From GCA-016699835 sp964543905 (GTDB lineage: Bacteria > Planctomycetota > Phycisphaerae > Phycisphaerales > UBA1924): 64,000 bases of DNA. The translations under genes were made by a program, and so were the position numbers. The notes below the pieces were generated by a model that saw only the letters and a program-made list of their open reading frames with translations, was not told where the DNA came from and made no database searches. Below, piece after piece: positions 43,364-51,987 of the stretch; position 1 is the stretch's first letter, and every line of letters begins with the position of its first letter. The stretch covers positions 1 to 64,000 of the forward strand of contig CAZIZO010000009.1 in NCBI GenBank assembly GCA_964543905.1. Direction: 5' to 3'.

Positions 43364-45379
43364 TTAGCAGCCCCCCTCGTAGCGAACGAGGTAGTACAGC
43401 AGGTCGTCGATCGTCACGCCGCCGTCGCGCGTGCCCGTGCCGGTCCCGTCATCCACGTCGGCGGCCACGTTGCCGTCGCTGTAGATGCCCAGGTAATAAA
43501 GCAGGTCGTCGATGGTGACGCCCCCGTCGGGCGTGCCGGTGCCCGTGCCGTCGTCCACGTCCGCGATGCAGGCGGGCGTGCAACTCGAGATCGTGGTGTA
43601 GAAGTCCGGGGCGATCTCCAGGTTGCTGCCGCCCGTCACGCGGATGTGCCAGCGATCGTTCGAGCCGAGCGTCGCCGACTGGTAGAAGGAAACGCCCAGG
43701 TAGTAGGTCCCGCGAAGCAGGGCGCCATCCTGCCCGTCAAAGGGCAGCGCGTCCGGATTCGCCGACGGGCGAGGATTGCCCGACGGACCGAACGAGAACT
43801 GGGGCGAGAGATAGAAGGGGTCCATCCCATCCGCGTCGGCATCGTCGCTCGTGATCACGAGGTTGCCCGCCGCGTTGAAGATGAACGCCTCGGTATCACC
43901 CAACTGGTCGTTGTTGCTGAAGTCAATGTCGAAGTAGTCCGTCCCGCTGGGCGTGATGTCCTGACAGACGTTGAACTTGTACCACATGATGTTGTACGCG
44001 CCGGGGAGCGTGGGCGTCCCCGCCACGCCCGGGGCGAGCACGTCGCCCAGGTCGGCCACCAGGTCTTCGCCCGCCGGAGCCACCGACGGAGCAAGGTTCC
44101 CCGAGACGACGTTGCTGCGGATGTTGATCGTGGCGTTCCCGCCCGTGCCTGTGTTGTCGGCGACAAAGCCGCCGCTGAACGTCGTCGGACCGGAGGTGAT
44201 CGCGAGCCAGTACGGCCCGCCGGCCGCGAGTTCGCCGTCACCGCCGTCGAACGACTTGCCCCCGCCGGGGGAGGCCGCCCGGCGCCCAACGCCGAACGTC
44301 AGATGGGCCAGATCGCCCGAACCGTCACCCGCGTCGGCGCGGATGATGTTGCCGTTGTTATCAAACAGCGCCATGTCGCTGTCCGCGATCCCCGACCCCT
44401 CGGTGTCGATGTCCAGGAAGTGCAGCGCCGCATCCGTCACGTCGGCGGGCAGGTTGAAGCGGAACCACTTCACCCCGTTCGCCGGGATCGTGAAGTTCAT
44501 CGTCGAAGAGTCCGTGATCGAACCCAGGTCCATGAACGTCGCCGGAGGCGTCGCGGGCAGGTCGCCCTGGATCACCATCGGGTAGTGGATGTTCGTGTTG
44601 ATGCACTGCCCCCCCGCAAAGTTGAGGGCGCTGTGCTCGAGCGTGTTGCCGGGCGTGGCGGACCCCGCGAAGATGCCGTCGCGGTTGCGGTCAAAGCCCT
44701 GCGAGTTGCTCGACCCGCCGCGCTGCGCGACAAAGGCGTTGGGATTGACGCCCCAGAAGGGGATCTGCGTGCCCGTGAAGTACGCCGTCGTGCTGCCGGG
44801 CTGGAGCGCCTCCCCCTGGAAGAAGACGCGGTTGCCGGGAACGGTGAACTGCCCCGTCGCCGTCAGCGTGAACGTGATGTTGAAGAGGCCCGGGCCGAGG
44901 TTGCGCACCGGGTAGATGATCTCGCGCAGTGGGGTGGCGCCCGTCGTAATCATGGGGTTGCGCGTGAAATCGACGTTCGCCGGATCCCAGAACCGCATCC
45001 GCAGGTCGAAGTTGATCGTGCCCGACGCCGCGCTGTTCGAGATCGAGACCGTGAAGACTCGCACGACGTTGTTCGTCGTGTTCGCCCACGGGCCCGGGCT
45101 GAAGTTCAGGTCTTCGAGGATGCTGACCAGCGGCTGCGGAGTGGCGGCCTGATTCAGGTACACCGCGCACAGGGGCGTCGCCGTGCCGTTCAATCCATCG
45201 TGCACCACGCCGATCGCCCGATCGGCATAGGGGGCCGTCGGCTCGCCGTACTCGTTCACATAAATCTGCTGGATCTGCGACCGATCGACTTCGAACGGAA
45301 CACCCGGAATCGCCTGCGCGAGGGCGGAGCCAGCACAGGCCAGCCCCGCGACCACTGAAAGTACCATGCTCTTCTTCAT
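43364..45379 (-). CDS. Large exported protein with C-terminal double dockerin-like domain
   Basis: A 671-residue exported protein. The signal peptide (MKKSMVLSVVAGLACAGSALA) is followed by beta-rich domains; parts such as WLAITSGPTTFSGG and YYLGVSFYQSATLG resemble pre-peptidase/DVUA0089-like beta-sandwich modules, with DIDTEGSGIADSDMALFDNNG forming a possible calcium-binding turn. The last 68 residues are the double repeat, closing YEGGC; its second block reads TRDGG instead of TPDGG. AAGGAG precedes the ATG. No enzymatic motif is seen. It ends at a strong terminator and is divergent from the TlpA-like gene. Confidence 0.8.
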   Translation of the reverse strand: MKKSMVLSVVAGLACAGSALAQAIPGVPFEVDRSQIQQIYVNEYGEPTAPYADRAIGVVHDGLNGTATPLCAVYLNQAATPQPLVSILEDLNFSPGPWANTTNNVVRVFTVSISNSAASGTINFDLRMRFWDPANVDFTRNPMITTGATPLREIIYPVRNLGPGLFNITFTLTATGQFTVPGNRVFFQGEALQPGSTTAYFTGTQIPFWGVNPNAFVAQRGGSSNSQGFDRNRDGIFAGSATPGNTLEHSALNFAGGQCINTNIHYPMVIQGDLPATPPATFMDLGSITDSSTMNFTIPANGVKWFRFNLPADVTDAALHFLDIDTEGSGIADSDMALFDNNGNIIRADAGDGSGDLAHLTFGVGRRAASPGGGKSFDGGDGELAAGGPYWLAITSGPTTFSGGFVADNTGTGGNATINIRSNVVSGNLAPSVAPAGEDLVADLGDVLAPGVAGTPTLPGAYNIMWYKFNVCQDITPSGTDYFDIDFSNNDQLGDTEAFIFNAAGNLVITSDDADADGMDPFYLSPQFSFGPSGNPRPSANPDALPFDGQDGALLRGTYYLGVSFYQSATLGSNDRWHIRVTGGSNLEIAPDFYTTISSCTPACIADVDDGTGTGTPDGGVTIDDLLYYLGIYSDGNVAADVDDGTGTGTRDGGVTIDDLLYYLVRYEGGC
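43367..43570 (-). repeat. 68-residue C-terminal double dockerin-like domain, copy E
   Basis: 36 + 32 residues from the Cys codon (43568-43570) to Gly-Cys at the stop. It shows the only Pro-to-Arg change in the TPDGG core seen in the window. Confidence 0.9.
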
Positions 45380-45887
45380 TCTGACACTCCTTTGTTCCAA
45401 CCCAACCACAAGTGGGAGAGACAACACGACGGTACGAAGCCCAGCCGAACGATGCCCCTCGGGCGAGTCCGCCGAGAGCCGCATCCCGATCACTGTTTCC
45501 CGGTCTCACCTTGTGTAGGGAGAGGCGGGTGTTCGCATGATCCACTCAGCCGGATCGATCAAGGTCAACCACTGACCCCGAACGCAGCCCGAGCGAACAC
45601 CCCTTCCGACTAGAGCGAGCGTACGCCCAGTTTCGTGACAACATAGCACATGGTTCCGAACTTTCCACCTTTGACGCGCGCAATTGGCGCACTCCGAATC
45701 GCTTTCACGCGTCGCTCGCAAATCGTGCCGCAAGACCGTCCGAATAACACATCCACCTTCTGGTGCAACTCGCCCGACAACCGCCGGTAGACCGGGCCGA
45801 GTGCTCTGTCACTGCCCGCGAGCATCGAGCCGTGCCCAAACCCTCCGGCCCGAACTCCACGCGTCCACTTTCCAGTAGGATGCCCCC
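45380..45887. other. Divergent intergenic region with a spaced inverted repeat
   Basis: About 500 bases without a credible gene between two divergent exported-protein genes. GGGTGTTCGC (45527-45536) and GCGAACACCC (45593-45602) are a perfect ten-base inverted repeat 56 bases apart, a possible operator or looping site. I see no riboswitch or RNA gene. Confidence 0.5.
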
Positions 45888-47027
45888 ATGACCACCCCTT
45901 CACGGACTTCCATCCGCTTGGCGCTTGCCGCGACGTTCGTGTTCACCCAGGCCGCGAGCGCCCAAACCAAACCCTTCCCCGATGAGTATTTCTTCGAGGG
46001 TGAGCAGCGCCCCGAAGCGCTCAAATCCCTGGAAGGGAAGCCCGCCCCAGCCTTCTCGCCCGAATCCTGGATCGGGAACGCCACCACCCTCAAAGAGCAA
46101 CGCGGCAAGGTCGTCGTCATCGACTTCTGGGCCACCTGGTGCGGCCCGTGCATGGCCTCCATTCCCCACAACATCGAACTCGTCAAGAAGTACGCCGACA
46201 AGGGCATGACCTTCATCGCGATCCACGACGCCAACAACGGGAGCGACAAGGCGCCCGACGTCGTCAAGGAGAAGGGCATCAACTACGCCATCGCCATCGA
46301 CAAGAAGGGCAAAGACCAAGGCCTTTCCGCAACGGCATACAAGGTCCAGTTCTGGCCCACCTACATCGTCATCGATCGTGCCGGCATGGTTCGCGCCGCG
46401 GGCCTCACCCCCAACCACGTCGAGGACGTCGTCCAAGTCCTCCTGGCCGAAGCCGCCCCCGACGCCGCATCCGCGGCCGCCGCCGAGTTCGGACCCGAGT
46501 TCTACTACGGCGCGGAATCAAGGCCCTCCTCGCTCAAGGCCCTTGAAGGCATGCCCGCCAAGCCCATCACCGGCGAGACGTGGCTTGCCAAGCCCGTCGT
46601 CGAGAACGACATCAAGGGCAACGTCACGGTCATCCACTTCCTCTCCCCCGCCAGCGCCGTTTCTCTTCGTGAACTCGACAAACTCGCGCCGATCGAGAAG
46701 GACCTCTCCTCCCAGGGGGTCACCTTTGTCGGCATCTGCGACGGCCGGGCCTCCTGGGACAAGATGAAGAACGAAGCCGAGTCCCGCAAACTCGCCCTGC
46801 CCATCCTCCACGACACGCCCGCGACGAAAGACCGTGGCGCCCTCGTGCCCCGCGGACCAAACGCCTCCAACTTCGCCGTCAACTTCTACCCCGCCACGAT
46901 CATCCTCGACCGCACGGGCAAGGTGCGTGCCGCCGGCGTACGCACCGACAAACTGAAGTCGGTCGTGGACAAACTCCTCGCCGAACGGCTGCCCGACGGA
47001 GCAACCGAAACGAAGCGCGGACCGTAG
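45888..47027 (+). CDS. Exported protein with two TlpA-like thioredoxin domains, second lacking CXXC
   Basis: A 379-residue exported protein with a signal peptide (LALAATFVFTQAASA). The first thioredoxin-fold domain (~50-180) has a full TlpA/ResA active site: VVVIDFWATWCGPCMASIP with C85 and C88, and the cis-Pro loop QFWPTYIVID. The second (~215-365) keeps the fold (VTVIHFLSPASAVSLREL, NFYPATIILDRTGKVRAAGV) but has no CXXC. Each domain is introduced by a FYYGAESRPSSLKALEG-like segment, so the protein arose by internal duplication. The first half should reduce periplasmic disulfides; the second may bind substrate or a partner. Confidence 0.85.
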   Translation: MTTPSRTSIRLALAATFVFTQAASAQTKPFPDEYFFEGEQRPEALKSLEGKPAPAFSPESWIGNATTLKEQRGKVVVIDFWATWCGPCMASIPHNIELVKKYADKGMTFIAIHDANNGSDKAPDVVKEKGINYAIAIDKKGKDQGLSATAYKVQFWPTYIVIDRAGMVRAAGLTPNHVEDVVQVLLAEAAPDAASAAAAEFGPEFYYGAESRPSSLKALEGMPAKPITGETWLAKPVVENDIKGNVTVIHFLSPASAVSLRELDKLAPIEKDLSSQGVTFVGICDGRASWDKMKNEAESRKLALPILHDTPATKDRGALVPRGPNASNFAVNFYPATIILDRTGKVRAAGVRTDKLKSVVDKLLAERLPDGATETKRGP

Positions 47028-47182
47028 ATCGTCTGTGGATGCCCCTCCGAATGGGGGCTTCGCAGCGGGAGAGGGTGCCCGTCGCAAAGGTCGACCGCGA
47101 GCCTCCCCGACCCGGACGCCGACCACCACTTTCCACCCCCTCACCCCCACACCCCGTTCCGCCCCCCAGGAGACGTTCTCAC

Positions 47183-48193
47183 GTGTCCACCCTTGCCCAA
47201 CCCGTCGCGCCTCCACGCTCCCCATCCCTCGGCAAGTGCCCCTTTGCCGACCGAGTGCGCGCGCAAGTGGCGCGCACCGTGGTCGGTCAAGAGACGGTCG
47301 TCGAGCGCGTGCTGATCTCGCTCCTCACGGGCGGACACCTTTTGCTCGAAGGCGTGCCCGGGATCGCCAAGACGCTCCTGGTGCAGGCGGTCGCGAAGGC
47401 CATCGATCTCAAGTTCGCCCGGGTTCAGTTCACCATCGACCTGCTGCCCAGCGACATTCTCGGCGCCGAGATCCTCGACCAGCGCTCCAGCGCGTTCCGC
47501 GTCCACAAGGGCCCGATCTTCACCAACCTCCTCCTCGCCGATGAGATCAACCGCGCCTCGCCCAAGGTCCAATCGGCGTTGCTCGAAGCGATGCAGGAGC
47601 GGCGTGTTTCCATCGGCGATGCCACTCACCCGCTCCCCGCCCCCTTCCTCGTGATCGCGACCCAGAACCCGATCGAACAAGCCGGCACGTTCGAACTCCC
47701 CGAAGCCCAACTCGACCGGTTCCTCCTGCGCCACCGCCTGACCTACCCCTCCCCCGAGGACGAGGCCGAGGTCGTCCGCCGAAGCCTGGCACTGAAACTC
47801 AAGAAACAAGGCGACGGAGCGGTGCCCATGTCGGCGTTCGACGCGATCGACGACCGCGACCGCCTCCACGCCGCCGACCTGACCGCCGCCATGACCGCGG
47901 TGCAGGGCGTGCACGTCAGCGAGGTCTTCGTCCGAGACTGCGTCGAACTCGTCAACCGCACGCGCACGCACAAGGACATCGAACTGGGCTGCAGCCCGAG
48001 AGCGGCGCTCGCGCTCGTCCACGCCTCACGCGCCCGCGCGTTCATCCACGGCCGCGAGTACGCGATCCCCGAAGACCTCTTCGCCCTCGCCGAGGACGCG
48101 ATGCTCCATCGCCTGCGACTGAAGTACGAAGCACTCGCCGAGGGACGGCGGGCGCCCGATGTCCTGCGAGAGATCCTGAACACGCTGGCGTGA
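47183..48193 (+). CDS. MoxR-family AAA ATPase
   Basis: A 336-residue MoxR-type ATPase, a chaperone-like AAA protein that works with VWA-domain partners. Walker A is LEGVPGIAKT, Walker B is LLLADEINRASP, and sensor 1 follows as VIATQNPIEQAGTFELPEAQ, with the arginine region LDRFLLRH. The start is GTG 47183, 10 bases after AGGAGA; longer forms lack family similarity. It is the first gene of a tightly overlapping operon (TGATG junction to DUF58) that runs to 56800. Confidence 0.92.
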   Translation: MSTLAQPVAPPRSPSLGKCPFADRVRAQVARTVVGQETVVERVLISLLTGGHLLLEGVPGIAKTLLVQAVAKAIDLKFARVQFTIDLLPSDILGAEILDQRSSAFRVHKGPIFTNLLLADEINRASPKVQSALLEAMQERRVSIGDATHPLPAPFLVIATQNPIEQAGTFELPEAQLDRFLLRHRLTYPSPEDEAEVVRRSLALKLKKQGDGAVPMSAFDAIDDRDRLHAADLTAAMTAVQGVHVSEVFVRDCVELVNRTRTHKDIELGCSPRAALALVHASRARAFIHGREYAIPEDLFALAEDAMLHRLRLKYEALAEGRRAPDVLREILNTLA

Positions 48194-49062
48194 TGAACCG
48201 CACCGCCCCCATCACGCGCTCGCCCGAAGAACTCGCCCGAGGCGATTTCGAGATGGTCGTCCGCCAACTCGCCGACGACCTCGCCTTCGGCGCCGACAAC
48301 TCGCTCTTCCTGGGCAGCGGGCTCGAGTACGCCAGTTCGCGCCCCTACCAACCGGGCGACTCCGTCCGCTCGCTCAACTGGCGTCTCACCGCCCGCACCG
48401 GGAAGCCGTTCGTCAAAGAATACGAAGCCCTCAAACGAACCTCCGTCTACATCGTCGTCGACACCTCCGCGTCGATGGCGGTCGCCTCCACCCCCACGAG
48501 CAAGCACGACATCGCCGTCTGGATCGCCGCCGCCGTGGGCCTCGTCAGCCAGCGACGCCTCAGCCCCGTCGCCCTCGTCGGCGCGGGCGAGCGATCGACC
48601 CGCATCGTCCCCAGCCTCCTCGGGAGCGACCTCTGGCAAGCGATCGAGCCGCTCCGGATCGGGCGATGGGTCGAAGCGACCCGCGTCGGCGAGCGCCTGC
48701 GCCAACTCAACGCCCGCGTCGATCGCTCCAGCGTCTTCGTCGTCCTGAGCGACCTCCATGACCCCGAGGCCCTCCCCGCCCTGCGCGAGTCGGCCCATCG
48801 ACACGACTGCGTGGTGCTGCACACCGTCGATCCCGTCGAGATCGATCCGCTGCGCGCGGGCTTCGTTCGCGGGGCCGAGGCCGAGTCCGGCCGCACCTTC
48901 TTCGCCCACTCCCGAACCACCTGGATTAGGAGCGAGCCCATCTCGCTCGAACTTGCCCGCGCCGGCGCCGACTACCTCGCCCTCCGCACCGACCGCGACG
49001 TTCTCGCTCCCCTCCGCCGCTTCCTCGCCTCCCGCGCCTTCATGACCAGGGGGAGCCGATGA
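48193..49062 (+). CDS. DUF58 domain protein of the MoxR/VWA operon
   Basis: A 289-residue DUF58 protein. The conserved N-terminal block is SRPYQPGDSVRSLNWRLTAR with TGKPFVKEYE, followed by a VWA-like fold that starts VYIVVDTSASMAV (a degenerate MIDAS, D-x-S-x-S). DUF58 proteins accompany MoxR ATPases across bacteria. The ATG shares bases with the MoxR stop (TGATG), and its own stop overlaps the next start, so translation is coupled. It has no membrane segments, unlike some longer DUF58 proteins. Confidence 0.88.
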   Translation: MNRTAPITRSPEELARGDFEMVVRQLADDLAFGADNSLFLGSGLEYASSRPYQPGDSVRSLNWRLTARTGKPFVKEYEALKRTSVYIVVDTSASMAVASTPTSKHDIAVWIAAAVGLVSQRRLSPVALVGAGERSTRIVPSLLGSDLWQAIEPLRIGRWVEATRVGERLRQLNARVDRSSVFVVLSDLHDPEALPALRESAHRHDCVVLHTVDPVEIDPLRAGFVRGAEAESGRTFFAHSRTTWIRSEPISLELARAGADYLALRTDRDVLAPLRRFLASRAFMTRGSR

Positions 49063-49997
49063 ACCCTAGCGTCCCTCATCACCCCAGACCCGGGCGACGC
49101 CGCAACGACGGGAGTCCCCGAAACCGGGCTCCACACGCGTTCCTTGCCTTCGCGATCTCCGGATGGTGTTTCCTCACCACGCCCCGAATCGCGCCCGCCG
49201 CGGACACGACGGACTACCCCCGCGGCCTCGCCGCCTCCCTCGATCATGATGCGTCCACCATCCGCCTCCGCGCCAAGGCGATCCAATCCCCAACTTCACC
49301 GCTCCTCGTCCGCGTCTGCAACACCGCACCCAACGCCCAACGCATCGAGTTTATCGGCACCATCGCCGGCGAATACGACCTCCGCGACTACCTCGAACGC
49401 GAGGACGGCACGCCTGCTTCGCTCCCGCCTCGGCCCATCCGCATCGTTTCGCAACTGCCGCCCGACCACGGCACCGACGTTCTGGGGGACGACCCAAGCG
49501 GCTTCTCGCTCCGTGCCCACTACCGCACCATCGTCCTCACCGTCGCCGTCGCGTGGGCGCTCGTCCCCGTCGTCGTGCTCATCCGACGTGCGATGAACAA
49601 ACCCAAGCCGATCATGAACACGCCGACCCTTCGCCCCACCACGATCGCCGACGAACTCCGCGCCGTGCTCGACGCGGCCGGCGCCGCCCCGCTCTCCACC
49701 GCCCAGCGTGGGCGACTCGAACTCCTCCTCATGCACTACTGGTGCGAGCGCCTCGCGAAGGACGAATCGAACCCGACATGCGCCGCGCGCCCCGCCAACC
49801 CCGCCCACGCCATCGCCCTGCTCCGCGAGCATCCGCGCACCCAACCCACGGTCCTCGCCCTCGAACGCTGGCTCCACCACCGCGAGGGCGCGCCCGACGT
49901 TTCCCCCACGGCACTCCTCGATGACTTCCGACGGTCCGAACTCGCCCGCGCCGAGCCCGCGATCGCCGGCATGAGCACGCAGGGAGATGCGCCATGA
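49059..49997 (+). CDS. Membrane-anchored protein in the DUF4381 position of the Bat-type operon
   Basis: A 312-residue protein with an N-terminal export signal (AFLAFAISGWCFLTTPRIAPAA), a ~100-residue extracytoplasmic part and a membrane helix at ~160-178 (TIVLTVAVAWALVPVVVLI), followed by a cytoplasmic helical domain rich in leucine (ELLLMHYWCERLAK). Position, topology and size match the DUF4381-like proteins found between DUF58 and VWA genes, though sequence similarity is weak by eye. It overlaps both neighbours by four bases (ATGA). Confidence 0.65.
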   Translation: MNPSVPHHPRPGRRRNDGSPRNRAPHAFLAFAISGWCFLTTPRIAPAADTTDYPRGLAASLDHDASTIRLRAKAIQSPTSPLLVRVCNTAPNAQRIEFIGTIAGEYDLRDYLEREDGTPASLPPRPIRIVSQLPPDHGTDVLGDDPSGFSLRAHYRTIVLTVAVAWALVPVVVLIRRAMNKPKPIMNTPTLRPTTIADELRAVLDAAGAAPLSTAQRGRLELLLMHYWCERLAKDESNPTCAARPANPAHAIALLREHPRTQPTVLALERWLHHREGAPDVSPTALLDDFRRSELARAEPAIAGMSTQGDAP

Positions 49998-50893
49998 CCT
50001 TTGTCCATCCCTGGGTCCTCCTCTTCCTTGCGATTCCCGTGCTCCTGCTCTGGGTCGTGCTCGGACGCCGCGCGGGCCTCGTCCTCCCGTTCGATCATCA
50101 GCACCATCGGGACCGACGCTGGACGCGCTGGATGCTCGGTGCTCTGGACATCGTTCCTCTGCTTTTGCTCGCCGCCGCGATCATCGTCCTCGCCAACCCG
50201 CAGAGGCTCAAGGCCTCACGCCGCGAACGCGAACTGACCAACATCCAGATCTGCATGGACGTCTCCGGCAGCATGATGGGCCCCAACTACTCCAACGCTT
50301 CCGAAGCCATCATCGACTTCACCAAGACCCGCGAGGGCGATGCCTTCGGCCTGATGCTCTTCGGCTCGGCCCAGATGCGCTGGATACCCCTCACCAAGGA
50401 CCTCAACGCCATCCGCAACGCCATGCCCTTTGCCAACCCCGAGAACCAGCCCGCCCACATGGGAGGCACTCTCATCGGCGCCGCCCTCCGCTACGCCCGC
50501 AACATCATCGAGTCCGACTCCTCCGAGGGTGATCGCATGATCATCCTCGTCTCCGACGGCTTCAGTTCCGACCTCGGGGGCGGACAGGAAGACGACGTCG
50601 CGCAAGAACTCAAGGACGCCCGCATCACCCTCTATCACATCCACGTCGACCAGAGCGACATCCCCGCCGAGGTCGTCGAACTCGCCCGCCTCACCGGCGG
50701 CGAGGCCTTCGCGGCCCACGACACCCAGAACCTCAAGACCGTCTTCAACCACATCGACCGCATGAAGCCCGCCAAGTTCAAGCCCGTCGGCACCGCGCCC
50801 CTCGACCACTTCAGGCCCTTCGCCCTCGTCGCGCTCGCCCTCACCGGACTGCACGCGCTCAGCCTCCTGGGAGCGAGGTACACGCCGTGGTGA
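49994..50893 (+). CDS. VWA-domain membrane protein, BatA-like
   Basis: A 299-residue protein with two N-terminal membrane helices (VHPWVLLFLAIPVLLLWVVL and DIVPLLLLAAAIIVLA), a von Willebrand factor A domain (~85-265) with intact MIDAS DVSGSM and conserved VSDG, and a C-terminal helix (FALVALALTGLHALSLLGA). The topology is that of BatA/BatB proteins of aerotolerance-type operons, with the VWA domain outside the membrane. Its start overlaps the stop of the previous gene by four bases. Confidence 0.88.
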   Translation: MTFVHPWVLLFLAIPVLLLWVVLGRRAGLVLPFDHQHHRDRRWTRWMLGALDIVPLLLLAAAIIVLANPQRLKASRRERELTNIQICMDVSGSMMGPNYSNASEAIIDFTKTREGDAFGLMLFGSAQMRWIPLTKDLNAIRNAMPFANPENQPAHMGGTLIGAALRYARNIIESDSSEGDRMIILVSDGFSSDLGGGQEDDVAQELKDARITLYHIHVDQSDIPAEVVELARLTGGEAFAAHDTQNLKTVFNHIDRMKPAKFKPVGTAPLDHFRPFALVALALTGLHALSLLGARYTPW

Positions 50894-51981
50894 TGCCACT
50901 CGCCATCGCGCTCGCCTTGGGCCTCCTCGTCGCCGTCGCCGAGGTCCTGCACGCGCGCAAGGTCGCTCGGATCGCCCGCCTCGCCTTCGGGCCCACGGGC
51001 ACGCCGGCGGCCTGGGCCACCCTCGCCCCCATCGTGCGCTCCGTCGGCGTCGCCAGCGCCACGTGGGGCGCCGTCGTCCTCTCGCAGTGGGACCCCGTCG
51101 AGGCCGAGACCACGCCCAATCCCCGCGCCTCGCGCCAACTCCTCATCGTCCTCGACGTCTCCCCCAGCATGCAGATCAAAGACGCCGGTCCCGACGCCGA
51201 GAAGATCACCCGCGCCCAGTGGGCCGGCAAGGTCACGCAGGGCATCCTCGACCGCCTCGACATGAAGGACACCCGCATCACCCTCGTCGCCTTCTACACC
51301 AAAGCCCTCCCCGTCCTCCAAGACTCGACCGACAAGAATGTCGTCGCCAACCTGCTCGACGGCCTGCCGATGCACGTCGCCTTCGAGCCCGGAACGACCG
51401 ACCTCAGCGCGGGCCTCAACGAGGCCTTCCGCCTCGCCAAGCCTTGGGCTCGAAGATCCGCCACACTCCTCATCATCACCGACGGCGACCTCGAAAGCCA
51501 CCCAAGCCCGACCGCCGTCCCCGCGTCCATCGCCGACACCATCGTCCTCGGCGTGGGCGACCCCGCCAAGGCCACGCTCATGAACGGGCACAGTTCTCGA
51601 CAAGACGTCTGGACCCTCAAGCAACTCGCCGCTCGTCTCAACGCCTCCTACCACGAGGGCAATCGCCTCCACCTTCCCTCCAGCGTCCTCGATCGCCTCA
51701 CGATGATGTCCCCCCGGGTCGCCAACCTCCTGAGCCTGCGCGAGGCCGGCCTCCTCGCCCTCGCCGTCGGTGCCTCCCTCGTCGGCCTCGTCGGTCCCGC
51801 CCTCCTGCTCTTCGGCATCCCTCGCGACTTCGCCCGCGCTCGCCGCGAGTTGGATCGTCGCACGCAAGATCGCACACTCGCTTCCAACGTCACGGCCCTC
51901 AAGCCCGCGACCCGCACCCCATGGGCGCGCGACCCGGACGCCCGCGCCGCGCCCACTCACACCCCGCTCGCATCAAGGTAA
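50893..51981 (+). CDS. VWA-domain membrane protein, BatB-like
   Basis: A 362-residue protein parallel to the preceding gene: an N-terminal membrane helix (MPLAIALALGLLVAVAEVL), a second at ~50-65, a VWA domain with MIDAS DVSPSM and a late ITDGDLES loop, then one C-terminal helix (EAGLLALAVGASLVGLVGPA). ATG 50893 overlaps the upstream TGA; two in-frame GTG codons lie just before it. The charged tail after the last helix is probably cytoplasmic. Confidence 0.87.
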   Translation: MPLAIALALGLLVAVAEVLHARKVARIARLAFGPTGTPAAWATLAPIVRSVGVASATWGAVVLSQWDPVEAETTPNPRASRQLLIVLDVSPSMQIKDAGPDAEKITRAQWAGKVTQGILDRLDMKDTRITLVAFYTKALPVLQDSTDKNVVANLLDGLPMHVAFEPGTTDLSAGLNEAFRLAKPWARRSATLLIITDGDLESHPSPTAVPASIADTIVLGVGDPAKATLMNGHSSRQDVWTLKQLAARLNASYHEGNRLHLPSSVLDRLTMMSPRVANLLSLREAGLLALAVGASLVGLVGPALLLFGIPRDFARARRELDRRTQDRTLASNVTALKPATRTPWARDPDARAAPTHTPLASR

Positions 51982-51987
51982 CTCCGC

